From assembly GCA_016291895.1 (NCBI GenBank), contig JAEEZO010000044.1, forward strand, positions 1 through 17,489: a DNA stretch of 17,489 bases, read 5' to 3'. Source of the DNA: Caryophanales bacterium (GTDB taxonomy: Bacteria; Bacillota_I; Bacilli_A; RF39; UBA660). The notes beneath the pieces were generated by a model. The model was not told the DNA's origin, did no database searches, and saw only the letters and a list, made by a program, of their open reading frames with translations. A program made the position numbers and the translations under genes. This document shows positions 7,842 through 15,085 of the stretch, piece after piece. The first letter of the stretch is position 1. Every line of letters starts with the position of its first letter.

Positions 7842-8556
7842 AATTAACTCCATCTATCGCATATAATTCAAGAATATATACAGTCTGTTGCGTATTACTA
7901 TTCTTCGTACAAGTAATTAATGTAAGTACAGTCTTTTTATTACTACGACGTATTTGAATAGTACCTGTTTTAGGTACATAATAAATATCAACAATTTTGT
8001 AACTATATGTTTTTCCGTTATAAGATACATTAGCAATATCACCGATAGCTAATTTCCATAGATTCTTAAAATATGAAATACTAGCATTACCAGAATGTGA
8101 TGCAAGTACAAGATTACCATTTTTAACATCAGGATAATTAGACATTGGAAGAGTATATACTCCATAATCAACATTATTATATGGAGAATTTTTCCAAGGA
8201 ATTCCCGTCTTTAAATTAATTTTAGGAATTGTTAAATAACCTAAATATCGATAATTATTTGTTTTCTTTGTACCAGATGACTTTTTCTTCTTATTATTAT
8301 TTCCTGTATTGTTATTAGATTCATCAGGATCATCAATATCTTCACCAGAATCATCAGGATCATCAACATTACCATCAACTAAATCATCATTATATCTTTC
8401 TTCATCTAATTTCATGCTTATTTCAGTAAATACTTCATCTTTTACAAACATAAAACGATCATATAAAAGTAAGCCAATAGCAACAAAAATAAGTAAAAAA
8501 CCCAGTCCTAATGAAAAAACTGGTCGGATATCTTTAGTATTATTCTCATTTTCCAT
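7834..8556 (-). CDS. Membrane-anchored sortase-family transpeptidase
   Basis: 240 residues. A short charged N-terminus and one hydrophobic segment (about 15-33) place the protein outside the membrane. Next is a disordered Asp/Asn/Lys linker (about 55-102, partly a DDPD repeat), then the sortase domain (about 103-240). The catalytic His is His154 in LASHSGN and the catalytic Cys is Cys216 in LTLITCTK. The Arg usually found about 8-13 residues after the Cys is absent; Gln223/Gln224 stand there (TQQTVYILE). Sortases cleave a sorting motif and join proteins to cell wall or to other proteins; no LPXTG substrate is visible nearby. The start is supported by AGGGTGAT before the ATG. It heads an operon with two membrane proteins and has its own promoter with a palindrome. 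It is a paralogue of the domain in 8637-9896. Confidence 0.88.
   Translation of the reverse strand: MENENNTKDIRPVFSLGLGFLLIFVAIGLLLYDRFMFVKDEVFTEISMKLDEERYNDDLVDGNVDDPDDSGEDIDDPDESNNNTGNNNKKKKSSGTKKTNNYRYLGYLTIPKINLKTGIPWKNSPYNNVDYGVYTLPMSNYPDVKNGNLVLASHSGNASISYFKNLWKLAIGDIANVSYNGKTYSYKIVDIYYVPKTGTIQIRRSNKKTVLTLITCTKNSNTQQTVYILELYAIDGVNYG
8321..8366 (-). repeat. Short 30-bp tandem repeat in the sortase linker
   Basis: The stretch tcatcaggatcatcaa occurs at 8321-8336 and again at 8351-8366, encoding the acidic DDPD/DDPDES linker between the membrane segment and the sortase domain. It probably changes in length by slippage and affects only the spacer. Confidence 0.5.
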
Positions 8557-8571
8557 ACTATCACCCTATTC

Positions 8572-8589
8572 TATACTAATTTTAGTATA
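8572..8589. promoter_or_regulatory. 18-bp palindrome over the -10/start of the sortase promoter (candidate operator)
   Basis: TATACTAA (8582-8589, read on the minus strand) and TTAGTATA (8572-8579) are perfect 8-bp arms around two bases. The palindrome begins with the -10 hexamer itself and covers the expected transcription start, an ideal place for a repressor. The regulator is not in the window. Confidence 0.5.
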
Positions 8590-8612
8590 ACATTATACCT
8601 TTTAAAGTTCAA
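8584..8612 (-). promoter_or_regulatory. Promoter of the sortase/membrane-protein operon
   Basis: On the minus strand TTGAAC (8607-8612) is separated by exactly 17 bp from TATACT (8584-8589), about 30 bp before the ATG at 8556. It lies directly after the terminator of the upstream transcription unit, so the two halves of the surface island can be expressed separately. Confidence 0.7.
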
Positions 8613-8616
8613 TTAA

Positions 8617-8638
8617 AAAAGCAACCTGAGTTGCTTTT
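8617..8638 (-). terminator. Terminator of the InlB-repeat/sortase-fusion operon
   Basis: 9-bp arms AAAAGCAAC (8617-8625) and GTTGCTTTT (8630-8638) with a CTGA loop. The right arm runs into the stop codon at 8637-8639, and six T residues follow on the minus strand. Confidence 0.85.
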
Positions 8639-9896
8639 ATTGATACTCTACACCGTCAATATCATGTAGTTCTAAAATATATACAGTTTGTTTTGATTCA
8701 TCGTTTTTAGTACATGTTATTAAGGTCAAAGTTGTTCTATTAGAATTACGTGTTATTTTAACAACACCGGTCTTTGGAACATAATATATATTCTTTATGA
8801 CATATGTATAATTATTACCATTAAATTTAACAATCGCTTTATCACCAACAGATAACTTATATAATGTTTTAAAATATGAAATAGAAGCTGTTCCTGAATG
8901 AGCCGCAATAACTAAGTTACCATTTACAACATTAGGATAATTAGATACTGGTAAAGTATATAAACCGGTATTTACATCATTTGATTGAGCTTTTTTATTC
9001 ATTGATTTATCTTTCCAGCGAATACATACGCCATTTACAACATCTTTAACTTTAGGTATCGTTAACGATCCCATACAAGATGTACTATAATTAACCGCTT
9101 TTTTTCTTGGATCATTATCATCTTTGATAATAATTTCTTCATCAGGCAAACCATTGTTAATCGTCTCACCTGATATTATATCAACACGTGTCTCTTTATT
9201 ATGGTCACTAGGATTAATCATACTTCCCATAATATAACGTCCTTCAAACTGAGGAAATGTTGTTAGTTTTACACCACCTAATAATTCTTGATAAGTCTTA
9301 GTCGTTGTTCCTTCTAAATTAGTTGATGTTTTTGCTTCAACAATTGATACAACACCTTTTTTATTATATTGAGACGCTAACATAAGATCACGTAATGTTG
9401 GATTATGTTTTGAAAGATCAAAAATATATGGTCCAACAATATATGTTCTTTTTAAATTATATTTATCATAAATATCACTTGTAACAGTCTTGGTTGTAAT
9501 ATTATGACTAACAACACTTTCTAATGTATCTATTGTATTCTTTTTTTCATTACTTCCAATTGAACTTGAATAGATATATCGAGCATTAACACTAGGAAAA
9601 GATCCATATTTTGTACCTGTTAATAAATCTTGATAAGTTCTTGTTGTATTACCATTAATATCTTGTGACATTTTAATTTCTAATATCGAAACTTTATCTG
9701 TTGGACAACTTTGTGATGATAATAGAAAGTCTTTAAGTGTTGGATTATGTTTACTAATATCAAAAATATAATCACAAACAACATAAGATCTTTTAATACC
9801 ATAAGCTTCATATTCCTTCTGTGTAAGTATTTTAGCCCCTACATCAATAAAAGAGAATATAAAGAAGAGGGCTAATAAATACTTTATCTTCTTCAT
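8637..9896 (-). CDS. Secreted protein: duplicated N-terminal module fused to a sortase domain
   Basis: 419 residues. A signal peptide (about 1-21) ends in DVGA. Two copies of an approximately 82-residue module follow (about 29-111 and 145-224), each with the core YIFD.SKHNPTL.D, an S..E.K line and TYQ(D/E)LL.G. I do not recognise this module. After a linker comes a sortase domain (about 270-419) paralogous to 7834-8556: His333 (AAHSGT), Cys395 (LITCTK), with Gln403 where the catalytic Arg is expected. Cys41/Cys64 occur only in module 1, and Cys274/Cys291 flank the first sortase strand, suggesting two disulfides. No second membrane segment is seen, so it is either released or held by an uncleaved signal. 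It lies 6 bp after the InlB-repeat gene stop (operon); AAGGGG precedes the ATG. Confidence 0.82.
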   Translation of the reverse strand: MKKIKYLLALFFIFSFIDVGAKILTQKEYEAYGIKRSYVVCDYIFDISKHNPTLKDFLLSSQSCPTDKVSILEIKMSQDINGNTTRTYQDLLTGTKYGSFPSVNARYIYSSSIGSNEKKNTIDTLESVVSHNITTKTVTSDIYDKYNLKRTYIVGPYIFDLSKHNPTLRDLMLASQYNKKGVVSIVEAKTSTNLEGTTTKTYQELLGGVKLTTFPQFEGRYIMGSMINPSDHNKETRVDIISGETINNGLPDEEIIIKDDNDPRKKAVNYSTSCMGSLTIPKVKDVVNGVCIRWKDKSMNKKAQSNDVNTGLYTLPVSNYPNVVNGNLVIAAHSGTASISYFKTLYKLSVGDKAIVKFNGNNYTYVIKNIYYVPKTGVVKITRNSNRTTLTLITCTKNDESKQTVYILELHDIDGVEYQ

Positions 9897-9902
9897 AATT
9901 CA

Positions 9903-11519
9903 TTACCCCTTAACTACTTTATAAGTTGTACTATCACCAGGAATCTTAAGTTGTAACGTTGGATTTCCTTTAATATCAGCATCATTAACTAGAGCTTTTC
10001 CATTAGTAATATCACCAATATGTTCACCGTTTTTATATAAAGTACCACTATTAACGCCTTTAATAGTAACGTATGAATTAACCATATTTCCACTAGGAGT
10101 TACAGTATATTTATATGTTGGTGTCTTAAGATTAATTTTAGCTGTTTTTGTTCCACTCTTACTTCCACATGTAATATGGAAAGTAATATTTTTATCAGTG
10201 GTTTTAATTTCATCATGTTTGATTGTACATCCATTACTTGTAACATTAATAACTTGACCATCTTTAGTTATATCATAACTTGATTTAATAGCAGCTAAAG
10301 CTTTATCATAATTGGCTTCATCAACTGTCTTCCACTCTGCTTTAACAGTTACATTACCTGATATTGCACTTTTAGAATTAAATGTTTTGCCATTTAATGT
10401 CCATCTTGAGAAAACAAAACCAGACTTCGTTGGAGTTGGAAGATTTCCAACAGCTTCATTTTCATAAACATTCTTTGTAGCAACTACACTACCACCATTA
10501 GAATCAAAAGTAATAGTTACTTTCTTCTTTTCAGTCCAAGTTGCTGTTAAAGTAATATCTTTGTCCATCTTAGTAGAAAAATCAAAAGTTGTTCCATTTA
10601 ACTGCCATTCTTTAAAGTTATATCCACTTCTCGTTGGATCTTTAGGTTTCTTTAAAGTTTCGCCAATTTTAACTTTTTGAGCAGACATACTAGATCCACC
10701 AGTTGTATCAAAATGAACCATAACAGTATTATCATTAACTCTCCAAGTTGCTTTTAGTTCAATATCATTCATAACTGGTGTATTAAAATCATAAACATTA
10801 CCATTTAAAGTCCAATTCGTAAATAAATATCCATCTTTTGTTGGATTAGTAGGCATTTGTACTTTATCTTTTTCTTTAACTTTAATAGATGCTACCTCAC
10901 TACCACCATCAGTGTTAAATGTAACCGTATAAGTAGGTCTTTCATCATATTTAGCAAAGATAACGGTATCTTTCTCTATTTTAGTATTAAAATCAAATTC
11001 TTTATTATCACTAAACCATCCAATAAATCCATCGGTATTAATATTTGGTCTTGAAGCCAAATTTCCTTTTTCAACTTTTTCTATTTGAACAGTATTGTCT
11101 TTACCAATAAGGACAACTGTCAATAATTCTTTTTTCGTAAAGTAAAGGAATGCCATAAGAAGTGTTGTCAACAAAAAGACAATTGTTAAAATTTTCCATA
11201 ACAATCCACTACTTTTCTTAGATTCATCCTTCTTTTCTAAAGCAGGTTCCATTTTTTTAACATCTTCTTTAGTTTCTTCGGGAACTTTTGGAGTTTCAAG
11301 AGGAACTTCTTTAATCGCAGGAACATCATCAATAATCGTAATATCATCTTCGACTACTTTAGCAGCTTCTTTATTTAGAATAACCGCTGGATTAGCTTTG
11401 ATTTCTGGTAAATTAGTTTTTGGTTCTTCCTTAGTCTCTGATACTGTTGGATTACTAATTATTGTAGGAACATTTGTTTCTACTGGTTTTTTTTCTTCTT
11501 GTGTCAAGTTTTGCTCCAT
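9903..11519 (-). CDS. Membrane-anchored protein with four InlB-B (Flg_new) repeats
   Basis: 538 residues. A long cytoplasmic Glu/Pro/Lys/Val-rich disordered region (1-105) precedes one transmembrane helix (about 106-127). The outside part has four InlB B-repeats (about 133-192, degenerate; 196-260; 266-328; 334-396), each with F.(S/T).GG, a GY.F..W core and a final ATW or AEW. A beta-rich C-terminal region (about 400-538) has one Cys pair (431, 451). There is no LPXTG motif. B-repeats occur in Gram-positive surface proteins as spacers or adhesion modules; the function is inferred only. It is first in an operon with the sortase-fusion gene and has a clear promoter; TAGGAG precedes the ATG. It could be a scaffold or substrate of the sortases. 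Confidence 0.83.
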   Translation of the reverse strand: MEQNLTQEEKKPVETNVPTIISNPTVSETKEEPKTNLPEIKANPAVILNKEAAKVVEDDITIIDDVPAIKEVPLETPKVPEETKEDVKKMEPALEKKDESKKSSGLLWKILTIVFLLTTLLMAFLYFTKKELLTVVLIGKDNTVQIEKVEKGNLASRPNINTDGFIGWFSDNKEFDFNTKIEKDTVIFAKYDERPTYTVTFNTDGGSEVASIKVKEKDKVQMPTNPTKDGYLFTNWTLNGNVYDFNTPVMNDIELKATWRVNDNTVMVHFDTTGGSSMSAQKVKIGETLKKPKDPTRSGYNFKEWQLNGTTFDFSTKMDKDITLTATWTEKKKVTITFDSNGGSVVATKNVYENEAVGNLPTPTKSGFVFSRWTLNGKTFNSKSAISGNVTVKAEWKTVDEANYDKALAAIKSSYDITKDGQVINVTSNGCTIKHDEIKTTDKNITFHITCGSKSGTKTAKINLKTPTYKYTVTPSGNMVNSYVTIKGVNSGTLYKNGEHIGDITNGKALVNDADIKGNPTLQLKIPGDSTTYKVVKG

Positions 11520-11548
11520 ATTAATACACTCCTATTTTATTCAATTTT

Positions 11549-11577
11549 ATTATATATAAAAAGAAATTTCTTTTCAA
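11549..11577 (-). promoter_or_regulatory. Promoter of the InlB-repeat/sortase-fusion operon
   Basis: On the minus strand TTGAAA (11572-11577), a 17-bp spacer and a perfect TATAAT (11549-11554), followed by a leader of about 25 bases with TAGGAG before the ATG at 11519. Confidence 0.75.
11559..11574. promoter_or_regulatory. 16-bp perfect palindrome within the promoter spacer (candidate operator)
   Basis: AAAAGAAATTTCTTTT is its own reverse complement and fills most of the space between the -35 and -10. It differs from the palindrome at 8572-8589, so the two promoters of the island would not share a regulator. The low complexity lowers confidence. Confidence 0.35.
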
Positions 11578-11612
11578 GAAATTCGTAAATATAAAATAAA
11601 TTTAGTGTAAAG

Positions 11613-11639
11613 AAAAAAGAATAGTTTTACACTATTCTT
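11613..11639 (-). terminator. Terminator of sepF
   Basis: Arms AAGAATAG (11617-11624) and CTATTCTT (11632-11639) with a 7-base loop, then six T residues on the minus strand. The right arm includes part of the sepF stop codon (11638-11640). Confidence 0.8.
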
Positions 11640-12087
11640 ACCAGTCCATTTCGTCGTCAGACTTTTCGTCTTCTTTCTTTGGCTTTTCTTTTCCTTTATT
11701 AGGATTATCATCAGTGATTTTACCTTCTACTGGTACATCTTTAGGTGTACATAGGAAAATACCACCACCAAGTTTTTCAAGACCACCTTCAATTGCATAT
11801 AAAGTTCCTGAAATAAAATCAACAATTCTTTTAGCTTGATCAGGAGTTACTCTTTTCAAATTAACAATAACTGCGTTATTGCTCTTCAAATAATTAGCAA
11901 TTTGTTGACTTTCTGAATAAGCACGTGGCTCAAACAAAATCATTTTATTATTTTCTATACCACCTAGGCCAGTATGAGTTGGTGTTGGAATAGCAGGAGC
12001 AACTGGTTGTTCCTCTTCTTTTGTATACTCTTCTTCATCAGAAGAATCTCCACCAAATAAACCTTTACGGAATCTATCTAAACCCAT
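11638..12087 (-). CDS. sepF: SepF, FtsZ-anchoring cell division protein
   Basis: 149 residues, the usual length. SepF binds and bundles FtsZ and tethers it to the membrane in Gram-positive bacteria. The N-terminal amphipathic helix (MGLDRFRKGLFG) is the membrane anchor, followed by a variable acidic/Pro linker (14-47) and the SepF domain (about 48-122) with FEPR.YSES, AVIVNL, AKRIVDFISG..YAI and the conserved glycines before IFLC. A charged tail (about 123-149) ends in DEMDW. AGGAGG lies before the ATG. It has its own promoter and terminator and is not within a division-gene cluster here; the neighbours are engB and the surface island. Confidence 0.95.
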   Translation of the reverse strand: MGLDRFRKGLFGGDSSDEEEYTKEEEQPVAPAIPTPTHTGLGGIENNKMILFEPRAYSESQQIANYLKSNNAVIVNLKRVTPDQAKRIVDFISGTLYAIEGGLEKLGGGIFLCTPKDVPVEGKITDDNPNKGKEKPKKEDEKSDDEMDW

Positions 12088-12113
12088 ATCTATTTCCTCC
12101 TATTTTCAATATC

Positions 12114-12142
12114 ATTTTATAATAATTTACCATTATAGTCAA
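12114..12142 (-). promoter_or_regulatory. Promoter of sepF
   Basis: On the minus strand TTGACT (12137-12142), 17 bp, TAAAAT (12114-12119), directly downstream of the engB terminator, about 27 bp before the sepF ATG. Confidence 0.65.
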
Positions 12143-12148
12143 GAAAAA

Positions 12149-12168
12149 AGAGTTTATAAATAAACTCT
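12149..12168 (-). terminator. Terminator after engB
   Basis: Arms AGAGTTTAT (12149-12157) and ATAAACTCT (12160-12168), overlapping the TAG stop (12167-12169), followed by a T-rich run on the minus strand. The innermost pairs must open to form the loop. Confidence 0.7.
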
Positions 12169-12820
12169 ATATTGTTTCTTCTTCTTCGATAATTTCTTCT
12201 TCTTCATCATCAATTACTTCATCAACAATCATATCATCACTAATCAAATATTCTATTAAATCAAGAACGGTATCACGTCCTTTTTTAGTAACATTTGAAA
12301 ACTCAATATAATTGTCTTCTTTTGATAAATCAATTGTTGATAAAATCGTTTTAATATTCTTTTCACGTTTACTACTTCCAACTTTATCAGCCTTAGAAAG
12401 AATTAATGTAACCGGAATATCATAATATTTTAAGTATTGATACATTAAAACATCATCTTCTGTTGGTTTAATACGAAAATCAACAATCATAAATACTCTT
12501 TTTAATTCTTTTCTTTTAGCAAGATATTCTTCAATCATTAAGCCTAATTTCTTTTGTTGTTCACGATTTAAGGAAGCATAACCATATCCAGGAACATCTA
12601 CTAAATAAAATGTATTATTAACTAAATAAAAGTTAAGTGTTTGTGTCTTTCCAGGTGTTGCTGATACACGAGCTAAATTATTACGATTTAAAATAGTATT
12701 AATAAAACTACTTTTACCAACATTACTACGACCAACAAGCAAAAACTCTGGTAATTCAAGAGTTGGATATTGACTACGACGTGTCGCAATAATATTAAGC
12801 TCTGATGTATTAATCTTCAT
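12167..12820 (-). CDS. engB: EngB/YsxC, ribosome-assembly GTPase
   Basis: 217 residues. EngB is an essential GTPase for 50S ribosomal subunit maturation. Motifs: P-loop GRSNVGKS (30-37), switch region TPGKTQTLN, G3 DVPGYGYA (75-82), G4 SKADK (142-146), and a G5-like FSNVTKKG where Asn replaces the more usual Ser. The C-terminus is extended by an unusual acidic tail (about 195-217, mainly Glu/Asp). I choose the ATG at 12820; the frame also has a GTG three codons upstream, but it is too close to the GAGG ribosome site. It overlaps the end of the nrnA-like gene by 11 bp, so the two are co-transcribed. Confidence 0.93.
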   Translation of the reverse strand: MKINTSELNIIATRRSQYPTLELPEFLLVGRSNVGKSSFINTILNRNNLARVSATPGKTQTLNFYLVNNTFYLVDVPGYGYASLNREQQKKLGLMIEEYLAKRKELKRVFMIVDFRIKPTEDDVLMYQYLKYYDIPVTLILSKADKVGSSKREKNIKTILSTIDLSKEDNYIEFSNVTKKGRDTVLDLIEYLISDDMIVDEVIDDEEEEIIEEEETI

Positions 12821-13787
12821 TATTATCACTTTCCTCTTTTTGTTCTTTATTATATTTTTTACATAAAATATCTAAGTCACCGATTAACTTATCGGCATCA
12901 TTAATATCAGTTATCTTAGCACCGCTTGCAAAAGCATGGCCACCACCATTATATTTTTCAGCAATTTTATTAATAATAGGACCTCTACTTCTTATACTAA
13001 TACGATAATTATTATTTTTAATATCTTCGGTAATAAATACCCAAACAATAATTTCATCAATATAATTAAAGTTTCCAATCATATTACCAGGAGCTGCTGC
13101 ATCAGTATGAAATTCATTAAGTTTTTCATCACTTATTTTAATATAAGCAACACCATTTTCGGTAATAAACATATTAGAAGCAATATAACCTTCTAGTCTT
13201 ACTTCACTTATTGGTCTTGCGTATAACGGTTTATAAAGTTCACTAACATCTAAATCATATTTACTAACTAAATCCCCAACTAAGTGGAATGTTTTACTTG
13301 ATGTACAACTAAACATAAAACGATTAGTATCTGATACTATTCCCCAAAATAATTGACTAGCAATTTCTTTATCCATCAATAGAGGTGTTGCATTAATAAG
13401 TTCTAAAACGATTTGAGCAGCAGAACTTGCTGTTGTATCAATATAATCATAATTTCCAAACTTATCAATAAGAGGATGATGATCCAACTTAATAACATCA
13501 CTATATTGACTTAATTCTCCAACACCATCAATTCTTCGAATATCTGGTGTATCACATACTATTAATAACGTATTTTCTTTGACTTCTTCAGAATGATCTA
13601 GTTTTCCAAAATAGTTAAAGCGATTACTACCACTACCTGCTAGTCTTACATTCTTATTAGGAAAAGTAAGTAAAATACTATTCTTTAATCCTACAGTTGA
13701 AGCCATAGCATCTGGATCTACTCCAATATGATGCGCGATAACAATGTTATCGTATTTTGTAATTAATTCATAAATCTTATCAAACAT
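12810..13787 (-). CDS. nrnA: DHH/DHHA1 phosphoesterase, NrnA-like (nanoRNase / pAp phosphatase)
   Basis: 325 residues, the NrnA length. These enzymes degrade short oligoribonucleotides and dephosphorylate pAp with Mn2+. Visible metal-site motifs: HHIGVDPDA (19-27), CDTPD with Asp79, LDHHP (101-105, the DHH triad), and GIVSDTNRF with Asp153. The C-terminal DHHA1 domain carries GGGHAFASGA (281-290), which binds substrate phosphate. The tail is charged. The ribosome site is weak (GGATTAAG). It starts 14 bp after the ackA stop and overlaps engB. A c-di-AMP-linked relative (pGpG/pApA hydrolase) cannot be excluded, but there are no GGDEF or PAS domains. Confidence 0.88.
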   Translation of the reverse strand: MFDKIYELITKYDNIVIAHHIGVDPDAMASTVGLKNSILLTFPNKNVRLAGSGSNRFNYFGKLDHSEEVKENTLLIVCDTPDIRRIDGVGELSQYSDVIKLDHHPLIDKFGNYDYIDTTASSAAQIVLELINATPLLMDKEIASQLFWGIVSDTNRFMFSCTSSKTFHLVGDLVSKYDLDVSELYKPLYARPISEVRLEGYIASNMFITENGVAYIKISDEKLNEFHTDAAAPGNMIGNFNYIDEIIVWVFITEDIKNNNYRISIRSRGPIINKIAEKYNGGGHAFASGAKITDINDADKLIGDLDILCKKYNKEQKEESDNNED

Positions 13788-13801
13788 AATCTTAATCCAA
13801 T

Positions 13802-14980
13802 CTATTTACAAAGATTATATGCGTCACGCGCAATCATAACCTCTTCATCGGTTGGAATAACATAACATGGTACTTTTGATTCTGGAGTTGTTACTAAAAC
13901 TTCTTCTCCACGGCAATTGTTAGCTTCATAATCAGGAATAACTCCTAATACTTTTAATCCTTCCATAATATCTGTTCTTGTACGAATAGAATTTTCACCA
14001 ACACCTGCTGAGAATGCAATAGCGTCTACACCACCAAGCTCAAAATAATACATTGCAATGTAATCAATTATCTTTTGAACATACATCTTTTGTGCTAAAA
14101 TGCAACGATCATCACCTTTATTTATTCCTTCTTCAATATCACGAGAATCTCCTGATACTCCTGATATTCCAAGTAATCCACTCTTCTTATTTAGAATTGT
14201 ATCCATTTCTTTTGGACTCATTCCTGTCTTACCCATAATATAAGTTAAAATTGATGTATCAACATCACCACAACGAGTACCCATAATAAGTCCTGCGTTT
14301 GGAGTTAATCCCATAGATGTATCAACACAACGTCCATCTTGAATAGCAGAAATACTTGCTCCACTACCAATATGACAAGTAATTAACTTTGTATTTGTTC
14401 TTCCTAAAATTGCATTTAATCTAGATGCAATATACTTATGACTTGTACCATGAGCTCCATATTTTCTTACTTTATAATCAGTATACCATTCATATGGAAC
14501 AGCATACATATAATTAACAGGATCCATTGTTTGATGGAAAGCTGTATCAAACGTTACTGTTTGTAATGCATCAGGAATAACTTCTTTAGCTGCATTAATA
14601 CCAGTAATAGCTGCTGCATTATGAAGTGGTGCTAAAGTAGCTAATTCTTGAATTTTTGCTACAGCATCTTCATCTGCTTCAACAGTCTTATCAAAATAAG
14701 CTCCACCTTGAACAATACGATGTCCTACACCTTTAATTTCACTTAACTTCTTAATAATCTTGTTTTTCTTTAATTCATCAACTAAGATTTCAAAAGCTGT
14801 AATATGAGTAGGAAGTTCAATATCCTTACTATACTTTTCTCCGTTTACTTTAATTGTATAACTAGAACCATTATCACCAATACGTTCAAATAGTCCTGAA
14901 ATTAATACTTCTTCTTCAGGCATTTCATACATTTTAAATTTAAGTGATGAACTACCACAATTTACTGCCAAAATTTTCAT
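13802..14980 (-). CDS. ackA: Acetate kinase
   Basis: 392 residues, full length. It makes ATP from acetyl phosphate and ADP, the last step of acetate fermentation. Signature residues are present: NCGSSSLKF (Asn7, Ser10, Ser12, Lys14), GHRIVQGG with the substrate Arg, FDTAFHQT, HIGSGAS, MGTRCGDVD and the C-terminal TDEEVMIA. I choose the ATG at 14980 (MKILAVN) because GAGGAGAG lies four bases before it; the longer frame to 15013 has no ribosome site. pta is not in the window. It starts a three-gene unit with the nrnA-like gene and engB. No clear catabolite-responsive element is seen. Confidence 0.96.
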   Translation of the reverse strand: MKILAVNCGSSSLKFKMYEMPEEEVLISGLFERIGDNGSSYTIKVNGEKYSKDIELPTHITAFEILVDELKKNKIIKKLSEIKGVGHRIVQGGAYFDKTVEADEDAVAKIQELATLAPLHNAAAITGINAAKEVIPDALQTVTFDTAFHQTMDPVNYMYAVPYEWYTDYKVRKYGAHGTSHKYIASRLNAILGRTNTKLITCHIGSGASISAIQDGRCVDTSMGLTPNAGLIMGTRCGDVDTSILTYIMGKTGMSPKEMDTILNKKSGLLGISGVSGDSRDIEEGINKGDDRCILAQKMYVQKIIDYIAMYYFELGGVDAIAFSAGVGENSIRTRTDIMEGLKVLGVIPDYEANNCRGEEVLVTTPESKVPCYVIPTDEEVMIARDAYNLCK

Positions 14981-15004
14981 AAATCTCTCCTCTTTTTCAA
15001 AGAT

Positions 15005-15010
15005 ATTATA
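15005..15010 (-). promoter_or_regulatory. Likely -10 element of the ackA transcript
   Basis: A perfect TATAAT on the minus strand 25 bp before the ackA ATG, downstream of the terminator of the previous gene. No good -35 lies at 16-18 bp (TTTCAT at best). Confidence 0.5.
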
Positions 15011-15032
15011 CACTATTTATAAAACAAATGAA

Positions 15033-15074
15033 ACAAAAAAAAAGAAAATGATAGATAAACTACCATTTTTCTTT
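15033..15074 (-). terminator. Terminator of the unidentified gene at 15086-15718
   Basis: On the minus strand AAAGAAAAATGGTAG pairs with CTATCATTTTCTTT (arms at 15060-15074 and 15041-15054), with one bulge and one G-U pair around a 5-base loop, followed by nine T residues. It begins 11 bp after the stop at 15086. Confidence 0.75.
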
Positions 15075-15085
15075 TTACTAGGAAT

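Noticed and set aside
3823..8556. Mycoplasma genetic code (UGA = Trp)
   Set aside because: UGA ends sufD and the membrane protein gene at 7338 with correct overlaps to the next genes, and Trp residues are encoded by UGG.
9903..11519. InlB-repeat protein as a direct LPXTG sortase substrate
   Set aside because: The C-terminus has no LPXTG-like motif, hydrophobic segment or basic tail; the only membrane helix is at residues 106-127.
8309..14238. Short plus-strand open frames at 8309, 10857, 12936 and 14053
   Set aside because: Each lies wholly or almost wholly opposite a confident minus-strand gene, has no ribosome site and gives low-complexity translation.
14981..15013. Longer acetate kinase start at 15013
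   Set aside because: The extra 11 residues are not part of the family N-terminus, and a strong ribosome site lies directly before the ATG at 14980.
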